Source: WRGT01 sp964450405
GTDB taxonomy: Bacteria; Spirochaetota; UBA4802; UBA5550
NCBI GenBank assembly: GCA_964450405.1
Contig: CAYVCQ010000007.1
Span: 62,001-126,000 of the forward strand
DNA: 64,000 nt
Direction of reading: 5' to 3'
Both the position numbers and the translations under genes were made by a program. The stretch's first letter is position 1. Each line of letters opens with the position of its first letter. Under the pieces are notes generated by a model, which was given only the letters and a program-made list of their open reading frames with translations, ran no database searches and had not been told where the DNA came from. Shown piece after piece: positions 1 through 7,852 of this stretch.

Positions 1-287
1 GCTGGGATATACTTATCAAATCCGTAAAAAAACTCGGACTGAAAATGCTTGTACCTGAGGAGGTTCAATCAAAACTCATTACTGCGATTATCGAACCGGA
101 ATCTTCAAAATATAACTTTGACGAACTTCATGATTTTGCCAGAGAGCATTCTTTCACAATTTACCCTGGTAAACTTTCAAGCGCCAATACATATCGTATT
201 GCAAACATCGGCGATATACAACCGAAAGAGATGTCGAGGTTTACTGTTATTATGGAAGAGTACTTTTCGAAGATTGGAACTAAATAA
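1..287 (+). CDS. phnW: 2-aminoethylphosphonate--pyruvate transaminase, C-terminal part
   Basis: This is the 3' end of a gene cut by the window start; the frame is open from base 3 (W-D-I-L-I-K-S) to the stop at 285-287. The last ~94 residues carry the pattern of PhnW-type fold-I aminotransferases: a hydrophobic stretch followed by FTIYPGKLSSANTYRIANIG, close to the PGKL..ADTFRIGNIG signature of the family. PhnW moves the amino group of 2-aminoethylphosphonate to pyruvate, giving phosphonoacetaldehyde and alanine, in degradation or in reverse in phosphonate lipid/glycan synthesis. The PLP lysine lies outside the window. No phn neighbour is visible downstream, so the direction of use cannot be inferred. 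Confidence 0.8.
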   Translation, partial: WDILIKSVKKLGLKMLVPEEVQSKLITAIIEPESSKYNFDELHDFAREHSFTIYPGKLSSANTYRIANIGDIQPKEMSRFTVIMEEYFSKIGTK

Positions 288-406
288 GGATTCAACCTGA
301 TTTTTGAATAATAAAAAAATTTAAGCCTCTGCCATGTCGGCTGCAGTATAGCGAAATGGGGAACTTGCTTTTTATTCTTTAAATTTTTACCAGCCAACTG
401 GTATTA

Positions 407-730
407 TCATTTAATATTTATTTCAATTCCATGATTTTTTATCTCCCATACAAGCGGATCAGTTTCTGTAAACTGTTCCGGATTATAAGGAGCTGGCTCT
501 ATCCGGTTATCTATACTGTTTATAATTTTCATTATCCGAAGTCTTTCTTTATAACGGTCTTCAGAAAAATCAACAGAAACAAGCGCAAGATCTATATCGC
601 TCCATTCATGTTCAGATCCAGAAGCGTATGAACCGAACAGATATGCTTCTTTTATTAAAATATTATTATTGCGTAGTAGCCCGATTGTTTGATGGACTTT
701 ACCTATTATTTCATCATTGACTTGAGCCAT
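407..730 (-). CDS. MNT-type nucleotidyltransferase (antitoxin-like partner of HEPN)
   Basis: A 107-residue minimal nucleotidyltransferase. The signature is LFGSYASGSEHEWSDIDLAL at about residues 31-50: the GS-x10-DxD pattern that binds nucleotide and metals in the Pol-beta superfamily. It starts inside the 3' end of the HEPN gene (25-base overlap), so the two are translationally coupled. In type VII HEPN/MNT toxin-antitoxin systems the MNT protein AMPylates and silences the HEPN RNase; that role is inferred here from family and gene order. The sequence is complete for the minimal family, with both metal-binding aspartates present. Confidence 0.8.
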   Translation of the reverse strand: MAQVNDEIIGKVHQTIGLLRNNNILIKEAYLFGSYASGSEHEWSDIDLALVSVDFSEDRYKERLRIMKIINSIDNRIEPAPYNPEQFTETDPLVWEIKNHGIEINIK

Positions 731-1107
731 TGATAGACCTCTTTAATTTCTCCAAGTTCTTTTTGTGTAAATTCTTTTGTACAACTTGTTCGAAAACTCC
801 GCTTAATATCTGGATATCTTGCTTCAATGTTGAAACTGCTTATCTTTATCAAGTTTTCCTTATGTTTATCAGACAAATCCAATCCAATGGACACTGCAAG
901 ACGTTCCAGATTGTGAATCAGCGGTGCATGCTTTTGAAATTTTTTCACATAATGACTCTTCAATAATTTTTCAAGGGCAAGATGACCAAAAAAAAGTGAA
1001 TATGAATAATCCTCTTTATCGAAAAGATCACTGGTAACTTTCAGATCATTTTCCGCCTCTTCAAGCCAGTAGATAATAACAGCATTCCAATCTATGTTAT
1101 CAATCAC
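706..1107 (-). CDS. HEPN domain protein (toxin-like partner of MNT)
   Basis: An alpha-helical HEPN protein of ~133 residues, first gene of the HEPN-MNT pair. The family pattern is seen in SYSLFFGHLALEKLLKSHYV, then PLIHNLERLA, and FNIEARYPD. The start is placed at GTG 1107, preceded by GGAG; a TTG one codon upstream is also possible. HEPN toxins of type VII systems are RNases using an RX4-6H motif. I do not see that motif near the C-terminus (after IEARYPDIKR comes SFRTSCTKEF, with no histidine), so it may belong to the non-RNase ARYP subgroup found beside MNT proteins. Function as an active toxin is therefore uncertain. Confidence 0.75.
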   Translation of the reverse strand: MIDNIDWNAVIIYWLEEAENDLKVTSDLFDKEDYSYSLFFGHLALEKLLKSHYVKKFQKHAPLIHNLERLAVSIGLDLSDKHKENLIKISSFNIEARYPDIKRSFRTSCTKEFTQKELGEIKEVYQWLKSMMK

Positions 1108-1425
1108 CAATCAACTCCATAAACATCCCCGAATTAAGATTAATCTAGTTCTTTTGAAAAATATGTCAAGATGAAATTGATGGGAATGAAATCTTACCCT
1201 TCTGGATATTTTGAGATATGTTATCAATATACATTCGCTGAGCAGAACGCTAATCTCATCGAATCAGACACTTTATCCAGTCAACGGCGACGTCGTCAAA
1301 CTACGAAATTATGCTATATGGGGACTTGTTCTATGGCGCTTTAATTCACACCAAATATCAAGGGAGGGAACTTGTTATGATTATGGTCCTAACTTATACG
1401 TGAAACCTATTTTATACAGATAGAA
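1108..1425. other. Intergenic stretch, no supported gene
   Basis: About 320 bases between the HEPN gene and a lipoprotein. The part around 1225-1330 is less AT-rich than its surroundings. A 70-codon open frame on the plus strand (1211-1423) has no ribosome binding site and no recognisable domain. The motif GGGACTTGTTC/GGGAACTTG occurs twice here (near 1320 and 1366) and once at about 359, which might be remnants of a degraded repeat. I see no promoter, RNA gene or terminator that I could defend. Confidence 0.4.
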
Positions 1426-2046
1426 TTATAAATGTATTTTACAAAACGGAGTAAATAATACTTTCCCTTCTTTTCTTTTCAAAAATGCTGATTTCTCTAT
1501 AATATGAATTTTTCCTTTAATAAGCAAAGTAAGTTTGATATTGAAATTTGCAGTTTGTAAATAATTAATATCGTCATATAAATAAAAAATATCAAAAATA
1601 CCTCTGTCTGTTCCGATTTTTGGCTTACTATCTATAAGATCTTTTTCACTTTTGTATATTATCGAATATTTACCAACCCCTAAATTTTCAGTAGGTCTGA
1701 CCTCAATACTTCTATAAGGAACAATTAAATCATTATCTTTTAGCTCAACATGACAATCAATAATTCTTCCTAATATTTCATTCTCTTTACCACTAGGTCC
1801 AAGAATTCGAATAAATGTCTGGTCATTAAGGATCATCTCTTTCGTAAGTGAATGCGCATGTGTATCAGGAAAAGAATAATATGAACCAAGATATTTCATT
1901 TCAACAATACAATCACTATCTTTAAATATTGTAATATAGCTTTTATTATTTTCATCAACATAATCTAAAACAGAAAAGACAAATGGGCATCCTGAAAATA
2001 AAAAAACAGACAGTAAAATTACATATAATAGTTTATGCTTTCTCAC
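1426..2046 (-). CDS. Hypothetical lipoprotein
   Basis: A 206-residue protein with a type II signal peptide: KHK, then LLYVILLSVFLFSGC, where the cysteine (about residue 19) is the expected lipidation site. It starts with GTG. The mature part is mostly beta-like, with alternating hydrophobic residues (for example DCIVEMKYLGSYYSF and YSIIYKSEKDLID), and I recognise no named domain. Expected location: anchored by lipid in the inner or outer membrane, facing the periplasm. It follows a decayed frame (2033-2317) and is not clearly co-transcribed with its neighbours. Function unknown. Confidence 0.65.
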   Translation of the reverse strand: MRKHKLLYVILLSVFLFSGCPFVFSVLDYVDENNKSYITIFKDSDCIVEMKYLGSYYSFPDTHAHSLTKEMILNDQTFIRILGPSGKENEILGRIIDCHVELKDNDLIVPYRSIEVRPTENLGVGKYSIIYKSEKDLIDSKPKIGTDRGIFDIFYLYDDINYLQTANFNIKLTLLIKGKIHIIEKSAFLKRKEGKVLFTPFCKIHL

Positions 2047-2317
2047 AAAACCCCGATTTCCTGCTGTTTATTATTTTGCATTTATCACTTCTCCAGCTGA
2101 TATGGTTCAAACAATTCTTTTGTTGAATTATCCCTAAATTTAACTGAGTTGTAAATCCTAAATCATCGCCTTCTTTTATAATCATATAAGCCTGTTTTGA
2201 AATGAGGTAATTCAGCTTTCTCAACTCCTGTATGCCATCTTCAGTGATTTTATATATATCACCATCATTACCTTTGATAACACTCTTTTCAACTACCGCA
2301 CACGTCTGTAAATCTTA
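2033..2317 (-). pseudogene. Possible remnant of a coding frame (winged-helix-like)
   Basis: A minus-strand frame open from just after the stop at 2315-2317 down to 2033, with no ATG and only a TTG at 2224. Its translation includes GDIYKITEDGIQELRKLNYL followed by ISKQAYMIIKEGDD, which reads like the end of a winged-helix regulator domain (the YKITxEGIxEL pattern) but lacks an N-terminus. It overlaps the 3' end of the upstream glycosyltransferase gene in another frame and the start of the lipoprotein gene. I call it a possible relic only because the residue pattern looks protein-like; it may be chance. Confidence 0.2.
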
Positions 2318-3960
2318 TATTCATCTACAACCGTTTCAAATCGATAATGCTCATCGAGATACTTCCGCATAACAGGCGGAACATCATAGGGAAATTTTGC
2401 GAAACTTCCGAATTTTGTTACGGCCTGGAAGAGACCCTTCGGTGATGTATCAATAAAAAGCGCCGGTTTTTTTCTTTCAATAATGATTAGAAATCCTGCC
2501 TGTATTTCCTCCGCTTCAGCCACTGCTTCAGGCTTTTTCTCCGCGTAAAGTTTTTCAATACTTATTGCGGATCCCTTGGGCCATATACTTGCAACTGCGA
2601 TGCGTCTGTCGGCAAAATAATAGAGATGCGGCCCGTCGCCCCAGACAAATATTGGATCGGTGGGTGCAGTATTTTTTTTGATATATTCTACGGCATTATT
2701 ATATGCACCGTGGGGAAGCAGGTAATCATCCATTGAGCTTACAAAAATTGCCCTGAACCAGAAGGCTGCCTTAGACTCATTGTAAAAAAGATTCTGATTA
2801 AAATACTTTATATATATATCTTTAAAATTCCATGCTGAAAAGAACAGACCGGGAATTAGTATTGCCAGTATAAAATTACTGCTTATTTTTTTTACAGCAG
2901 ATGTGTCGAAACTTATAATTGCTATTGCCGCTATTACACAGAGTGACGGATATGAAGTCATAAAATAGTGATAGTAAACTCTCGCCCCTCCGCCAAAGAC
3001 CATTAGAAAAGTGATCAACGCAAAAAGAGCCGTTACCGATTCCTCAAGAGTTTCCTTTTTAAATCCGGCTTTTACAAATCTGAACATGTACACCGCAGCG
3101 GGTATCCATAATACGTAATGCCAGGCGCCGAGAGTAATTTGCCGCAGGCTGTATATACCAAGCCAGTATAGAGGGTTTTTGCTGCGGTCTGCTGTAACAT
3201 AAAAGAGAAGATTTTCTAATCGACTGAAAAGTCCGGAGGCAAATTTTTTTGTAATAAAATAATCAAAACAGAGTACAATCACCACCAATGCAGTTAAAGT
3301 TAAATAAGGAACAATTACCCGTTTAAATGATGTCTTATAGTAAGGTAAATAAAAGATAAAAAAGAAAACTATAAATAGAAGTAATATCACTCCGTGAAAT
3401 TTCACCTTCATTGCAGCATATATGGAGAGAGCAGTCAGAACTGTGTAAAATAAACGCAGAGCCCATGAACGGTTTTTCAGAATCAGAATAAAAAAAAGTA
3501 AACCCGCTGTGATTGGAAGATTGTATATTACTTCACCATTTGTAGCCATAAAATGCCGGTTGAACGAGGAGATAAGAACCGCATAGAGTATCGAAGCGAT
3601 TATACCGGTTTTACGGTCCCGGATAAGTCTCCCGATATAGTAAACAAAAAGTGCGGTAAAAAACACAAACAGTATCGTTATCGCATGAACTATCACCCAC
3701 CCGTACAATGCATTAATGCCATATGAGAATTTAAAGATCGCATGATATAGGGCGAGTTTACTCTCTGCAAAATCAACTCCGGGTTTGAATCCCGCGAGAA
3801 ATTCTTTTGTCTGAACAAATGCAGATAATTCATCAACATCATAAAAATCGTTAAAGAGAGTCGGTAGCCGGAATATAAATGCAGTAATGAAAAGAAAAAA
3901 CAGGAATAACGGTTCTTTCATATGTTCAATTCTATTGAGTATAGATTCTGATCTTTTCAT
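2293..3960 (-). CDS. GT-C membrane glycosyltransferase (GT39/ArnT-like)
   Basis: A 555-residue integral membrane protein with roughly 11-13 hydrophobic segments in residues 16-410 and a soluble C-terminal part (about 420-555). Near the end of the first helix it has FYDVDELSAF (residues 39-48), the acidic DxDE-type motif of the first extracytoplasmic loop that in ArnT/PMT enzymes binds the lipid-linked sugar donor and metal. Such enzymes move a sugar from a polyprenyl-phosphate donor to lipid A, protein or another lipid on the periplasmic face. The acceptor cannot be told. It lies next to a flippase-like gene (4111-5130) on the same strand and opposite an ArnC/GtrA cluster, which fits an Arn-like route. 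Confidence 0.75.
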   Translation of the reverse strand: MKRSESILNRIEHMKEPLFLFFLFITAFIFRLPTLFNDFYDVDELSAFVQTKEFLAGFKPGVDFAESKLALYHAIFKFSYGINALYGWVIVHAITILFVFFTALFVYYIGRLIRDRKTGIIASILYAVLISSFNRHFMATNGEVIYNLPITAGLLFFILILKNRSWALRLFYTVLTALSIYAAMKVKFHGVILLLFIVFFFIFYLPYYKTSFKRVIVPYLTLTALVVIVLCFDYFITKKFASGLFSRLENLLFYVTADRSKNPLYWLGIYSLRQITLGAWHYVLWIPAAVYMFRFVKAGFKKETLEESVTALFALITFLMVFGGGARVYYHYFMTSYPSLCVIAAIAIISFDTSAVKKISSNFILAILIPGLFFSAWNFKDIYIKYFNQNLFYNESKAAFWFRAIFVSSMDDYLLPHGAYNNAVEYIKKNTAPTDPIFVWGDGPHLYYFADRRIAVASIWPKGSAISIEKLYAEKKPEAVAEAEEIQAGFLIIIERKKPALFIDTSPKGLFQAVTKFGSFAKFPYDVPPVMRKYLDEHYRFETVVDEYKIYRRVR

Positions 3961-3989
3961 TTTTTCCTTCCATTCTCAGTTGGTAATTG

Positions 3990-4066
3990 CTCAAAAACCT
4001 GTGGTAATTTTGCTTTCCCCCGCGCCACCGGCGTGGGGGAAATACATTTCACCACCAGTTTTTGAG
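3990..4066. repeat. Nested palindrome between two membrane-protein genes
   Basis: Outer arms CTCAAAAACCTGTGGT (3990-4005) and ACCACCAGTTTTTGAG (4051-4066) match as inverted repeats with few mismatches. Inside them is a GC-rich hairpin, TTTCCCCCGCGCC (4014-4026), loop ACC, then GGCGTGGGGGAAA (4030-4042). The core resembles hairpins at 10281 and 47712. A rho-independent terminator is unlikely because no T-run follows; a dispersed palindromic element is more likely. Confidence 0.6.
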
Positions 4067-4110
4067 AAGATACTTCAGATGTGATCATAAAATACAAATT
4101 TATTTTTATG

Positions 4111-5130
4111 TTATTTTTTTTCTTCATCAGCGAATTGAGAAACTTCAACGTCTTTCCCGGTCAGCCCTTTGTGAAAGAGCAGCAGCAGGCCAACTCCTGA
4201 CCAGGTCAGTGCTCTCAGACGGCGGATAATTCCCACTGTAATTCCAAGTACGGGGTCGTATCCGAGAAATGCAAGTACCATGGAATATGATCCTTCGCTG
4301 GTACCGATATTCAGCGGAACAAAAAATGCAATCGCCGCGATAAACAGTCCGAAAAGATAAACAAACATCGCGTCCAGAGGAGTTGCACTCCCCCCTGCGT
4401 AATACATAATAATATATATTTCTATAGTTCCTGCAAGCATAACAGGAACTGTATGCATTAAAAGTGAGATCCAGAAATGATTAAGATTTTCCCTGCTCTT
4501 AAAAATAAAACCGATCTCCTCATCAAGGGTATTGATCTTTGCCCTGCGGCTTTCAGATGCATATATTTTATTTCTCAATTTTTCCGGCAGCATTGAGACA
4601 GCATGCTGAATAATTCCATGCTGCTGCTTTTTCATGATATATATCAAAATTGCCATAAAAGAAAGAAAGAATAAAAAAACTCCCCCCAGTACATAAAACG
4701 GCAGATTAAGTTTAAAAAACCCCACAAAGAGCCCGATAAGAATCAGCAGTGTTTGTGCCACCGTATGAATGGTTCTGTCCATCACAACTGAAGCAAGTCC
4801 GATTTTAAATGGAACCACATCCTTCAAATATATTGCCTTCAGGGCATCTCCGGCAATACCTGCAGCTGTATTGATTGTGGTTGCAGCATCTCCGGCAATG
4901 CGTGCAAGAAGAACATTAAAATATTGCCGGGCCTTCAGCGGATATGTGATCAGCACCATCCAGCCATAGGTGAGAAGCAGCTGATTGAAAAGATATATCA
5001 GTACACAGATCCAGAATTTCCATCCGAACTCAACTATCTGCATAACAGGTTTTTTTATGCCGAAAACGGCAAACAATACAACAAGAAGTGTTATACCAAC
5101 TCCAAGAAATAAATAACGTGCTTTTTTCAT
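4111..5130 (-). CDS. Lysylphosphatidylglycerol synthase-like TM-region protein (UPF0104 type)
   Basis: A 339-residue polytopic membrane protein with about eight hydrophobic helices and no soluble catalytic domain. Family features are the AAGIAGDALKAIYLKD region (residues ~92-107) and VPLNIGTSEGSYSMVLAFLG (~275-294), typical of the flippase-like membrane domain also found at the N-terminus of MprF and in AglD/HpnL-type proteins. Members are proposed to flip or help transfer lipids or lipid-linked sugars; that is family knowledge, not shown here. RBS AAGAGGA precedes the ATG. With the GT-C gene downstream it forms a two-gene minus-strand unit separated by a palindrome, divergent from the GT2 operon. 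Confidence 0.75.
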   Translation of the reverse strand: MKKARYLFLGVGITLLVVLFAVFGIKKPVMQIVEFGWKFWICVLIYLFNQLLLTYGWMVLITYPLKARQYFNVLLARIAGDAATTINTAAGIAGDALKAIYLKDVVPFKIGLASVVMDRTIHTVAQTLLILIGLFVGFFKLNLPFYVLGGVFLFFLSFMAILIYIMKKQQHGIIQHAVSMLPEKLRNKIYASESRRAKINTLDEEIGFIFKSRENLNHFWISLLMHTVPVMLAGTIEIYIIMYYAGGSATPLDAMFVYLFGLFIAAIAFFVPLNIGTSEGSYSMVLAFLGYDPVLGITVGIIRRLRALTWSGVGLLLLFHKGLTGKDVEVSQFADEEKK

Positions 5131-5288
5131 AAAATCCTCTTATCAAAATACTAAAAACCGCTCTGTTGCCAGACGTCAACTAATTATCAGCAGGATTCAG
5201 TCATATCATCCAGTGAGAATGTGAAATTATGTAAATTCATAACCCGCAGCAAATGTTCAATCCAGCAGGGACATTTTAAAATTGTGTA

Positions 5289-5318
5289 TTGACAAAAGTG
5301 CCGCTTAAAAATTATAAC
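5289..5318 (+). promoter_or_regulatory. Sigma-70-type promoter of the glycan operon
   Basis: TTGACA at 5289-5294 and TATAAC at 5313-5318, separated by 18 bases, sit 26 bases upstream of the ATG at 5344 of the GT2 gene. An AAGG Shine-Dalgarno lies at 5334-5337. The -35 is a perfect consensus and the -10 matches five of six bases. Confidence 0.6.
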
Positions 5319-5343
5319 GGAAAATGTAAAAAAAGGTATTATA

Positions 5344-6306
5344 ATGAAAACAGTTAAAAAAAATAAAATCAGTGTCGTTATTCCTGTATATAACAGTGAA
5401 GAATGTGTACATGAATTAGTTTCTCAGCTTGGAGAAGTTCTGAAGAAATTCCCCTACGAGATAATTATGGTGAATGATCAAAGCCCTGACAAAAGCTGGG
5501 AGAAGATCTGCGAGGTATCAAAACTGAACAGGAATCTGACCGGTTTGAATTTGCGGAAGAATTCAGGACAGGATAACGCGATAATGGCGGGTCTTTCCTT
5601 TGCAACCGGAGATTATGTTGTTATAATGGATGACGATCTTCAGCATTCTCCGCAGGATATTCCAGGTTTATACGCAGAGGTTATTAAAGGTTTTGATGTA
5701 TGCTACGCAAAGTTTTCTGATAAAAAACAGTCATGGTGGAAAAATCTCGGCAGCTGGCTTAATGGCAAACTGGCGGAAAAGGTAATCGCAAAACCGGCTC
5801 ACATCTACCTTTCTCCATATAAAATAATAAGCAGAGATGTTGTTGATGAGATTCTTAAATATCAGGGGATATTTCCATATATCGATGGACTGATTTTTAA
5901 AGTAACATCAAGCATCTGCCAGATACCTGCTGAACACAATGAGCGCTTCAGAGGAAAAAGCAACTATACCCTGGTCCGCTCAGCAATCGTTTTCATGAAA
6001 CTCTTTACCGGCTTTTCTGTGCAGCCGCTCCGTGCAGCCTCCTTTACCGGATTTTTTTCTGCCCTTGCCGGTTTTGCCTACGGTATATATCACATTGGTG
6101 TCTATTTTTCCAGTGATAAGGTCGTTGAGGGATGGACTACAATAACAGTTCTGATTCTTTTTATCGGCGGTCTTATTCTTCTGTCTCTCGGGCTCATCGG
6201 CGAGTATATCGGACGGATATATCTTAGCTCAAACTTCAAATCGCATTATAGCATACGTGAAATTGTAAGTGAGAAAATCAATGAATCTAATAAAAAAATT
6301 CGTTAA
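5344..6306 (+). CDS. Polyprenyl-phosphate glycosyltransferase, GT2 (ArnC/GtrB-like)
   Basis: 320 residues. The N-terminal GT-A domain begins KISVVIPVYNSEE and carries the metal/nucleotide motif VVIMDDDLQHSP (about residues 95-106). Two C-terminal helices (~230-255 and 265-290) end in LSLGLIGEYIGRIYL, the hallmark of ArnC/GtrB/DPM1-like enzymes. These load a sugar from a nucleotide donor onto undecaprenyl phosphate on the cytoplasmic face. It heads an operon with gtrA (overlapping by 26 bases), a WecE-type aminotransferase and a GT-C enzyme: a complete load, flip and transfer set. The donor sugar is probably an amino-deoxy sugar given the next genes, but this is inference. Confidence 0.85.
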   Translation: MKTVKKNKISVVIPVYNSEECVHELVSQLGEVLKKFPYEIIMVNDQSPDKSWEKICEVSKLNRNLTGLNLRKNSGQDNAIMAGLSFATGDYVVIMDDDLQHSPQDIPGLYAEVIKGFDVCYAKFSDKKQSWWKNLGSWLNGKLAEKVIAKPAHIYLSPYKIISRDVVDEILKYQGIFPYIDGLIFKVTSSICQIPAEHNERFRGKSNYTLVRSAIVFMKLFTGFSVQPLRAASFTGFFSALAGFAYGIYHIGVYFSSDKVVEGWTTITVLILFIGGLILLSLGLIGEYIGRIYLSSNFKSHYSIREIVSEKINESNKKIR

Positions 6307-6691
6307 AAACGAGTTTGTCCGGTTTATTTTTACTGGTGGAGTCAATACTGCCGTGGGGTATATGATTTATGCTTTCTTCTTTTATATGACAGGAAACGTA
6401 GGATTAGCCCTTGCAATAGATTATATTCTTGGAGGCTTGTTCAACTATTACTCATACTCCGCTATTGCTTTTAAAGAATATAAACAAAGACGTTTTTTCA
6501 TGTTCTGTTTCGCCTATATTTTTACTTTTTTTCTTAATTATGGTATAGTATATTTACTTATACAGAATTTAAAGTTGAACGCATATTTTGCCCAGATAGC
6601 CGCAATTTCCGTATGTGCACTTGTTCTTTATTTCTTTCTCAAGAAACTTGTTTTCTCGCACATTCCTGAAGCTATCAATAATACTAATTAA
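6281..6691 (+). CDS. GtrA-family flippase-like membrane protein
   Basis: 136 residues with four transmembrane helices. The family start is clear: FVRFIFTGGVNTAVGYMIYA, then GLFNYYSYSAIAF (the short loop normally NF..N..wtF). GtrA proteins are thought to move polyprenyl-phosphate-linked sugars across the inner membrane. The start at 6281 is chosen over 6269 because of GTGAGAA just upstream and the usual GtrA length. The start lies inside the GT2 gene, so translation is probably coupled, which supports a joint job with that enzyme. Confidence 0.85.
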   Translation: MNLIKKFVKNEFVRFIFTGGVNTAVGYMIYAFFFYMTGNVGLALAIDYILGGLFNYYSYSAIAFKEYKQRRFFMFCFAYIFTFFLNYGIVYLLIQNLKLNAYFAQIAAISVCALVLYFFLKKLVFSHIPEAINNTN

Positions 6692-6704
6692 AAAGAGAAA
6701 TTAT

Positions 6705-7841
6705 ATGATTCTATTTAACAAACCAACCATGACCGGTAAAGAGCTGCAGTCTCTTCAGCAGGCTATTACAAATGGAAAGTTTTCCGGCGACGGACCATTT
6801 ACCAAACAATGTCACAAATGGTTTGAGGAAAATCTTCCATGCAAAAAGGCGCTGCTGACTACGTCCTGTACCCATGCTCTGGAGATGGCAGCCATTCTCT
6901 TAAACCTGAAAGATGGTGATGAAGTAATTATGCCATCGTTTACATTTTCTTCAACTGCAGGCGCCTTTGCTCTCCACGGCGGAAGAGTCGTATTTGTGGA
7001 TATCCGGCCCGACACTATGAATATTAATGAAAACTTAATTGAAGCGGCTATCACCGACCGTACTCGTGCAATTGTAGTTGTCCATTACGCCGGTATTGCC
7101 TGTAACATGGATGAGATAATGAAAATTGCAGGCAAGTACAATCTCCCGGTGATTGAAGATGCGGCACAGGCTCTGATGAGCACCTACAAAGGAAAGGCAC
7201 TTGGAACATTCGGGCAGCTTGGAGCATTCAGTTTTCATGAAACAAAAAATATACAGTGCGGTGAGGGTGGAGCCCTCATTGTGAACGACTCAGCCTTTGT
7301 TGAACGTGCTGAAATAATCCGCGAGAAGGGAACCGATCGTTCAAAATTTTTCCGAGGAGAAATAGACAAGTACAGCTGGGTTGATATCGGATCATCATAT
7401 CTGCCTTCCGAGCTGAATGCCGCTTTTTTATATCCTCAACTTACAGATGCAAGGATTCTTACCGATCATCGGCTGAAACTCTGGAATTGTTATCATGAAG
7501 CCTTAAGTTCTCTTGCAGTAAAAGGCATAATAGAAGTTCCGGCAGTACCAGAGTTCTGTATTCACAATGGCCATATGTACTATATAAAAACGCATGATGA
7601 ATCCGAACGGAGCCGGCTGATTTCCTATTTAAAAGAACGTGAAATAAACACAGTGTTTCATTATGTTCCGCTTCATTCGTCGAAAGCAGGAATGAAAATC
7701 GGTTCTTTCTCAGGTGAGGATAAATTTACAACTTCAGATAGCGAGCGTCTTCTAAGAATGCCGATGCATAATGAATTATGCATCGAAGATGCACGCAAGG
7801 TCGCGGAGGCCGTTATATCTTTTTACGAAAAGCATAGTTGA
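6705..7841 (+). CDS. wecE: dTDP-4-amino-4,6-dideoxygalactose transaminase-like (WecE/RffA) aminotransferase
   Basis: A 378-residue DegT/DnrJ/EryC1/StrS aminotransferase. It shows the WecE pattern: SGDGPFTKQC (residues 27-36), LTTSCTHALEMAA, VIEDAAQALMS with D152 to hold the PLP ring nitrogen, and SFHETKNIQCGEGG with K181 as the PLP lysine. WecE aminates dTDP-4-keto-6-deoxyglucose at C4 using glutamate. The start at 6705 follows GAGAAATTAT and avoids a 90-base overlap with gtrA. It sits third in the glycan operon, so it likely makes the amino sugar that the GT2 loads onto the lipid carrier. No rmlA/B genes for the precursor are in the window. Confidence 0.85.
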   Translation: MILFNKPTMTGKELQSLQQAITNGKFSGDGPFTKQCHKWFEENLPCKKALLTTSCTHALEMAAILLNLKDGDEVIMPSFTFSSTAGAFALHGGRVVFVDIRPDTMNINENLIEAAITDRTRAIVVVHYAGIACNMDEIMKIAGKYNLPVIEDAAQALMSTYKGKALGTFGQLGAFSFHETKNIQCGEGGALIVNDSAFVERAEIIREKGTDRSKFFRGEIDKYSWVDIGSSYLPSELNAAFLYPQLTDARILTDHRLKLWNCYHEALSSLAVKGIIEVPAVPEFCIHNGHMYYIKTHDESERSRLISYLKEREINTVFHYVPLHSSKAGMKIGSFSGEDKFTTSDSERLLRMPMHNELCIEDARKVAEAVISFYEKHS

Positions 7842-7852
7842 GGGGATTTAGA

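Noticed and set aside
1211..1423. 70-codon plus-strand frame with a YDYGPNLYV segment
   Set aside because: It faintly resembles the YDYGARFYD signature of RHS-type proteins, but the match is too short and there is no RBS or further similarity.
3957..4148. Short minus-strand frame across the 3990-4066 palindrome
   Set aside because: Its sequence is mostly the palindrome and the end of the neighbouring gene; no domain or RBS.
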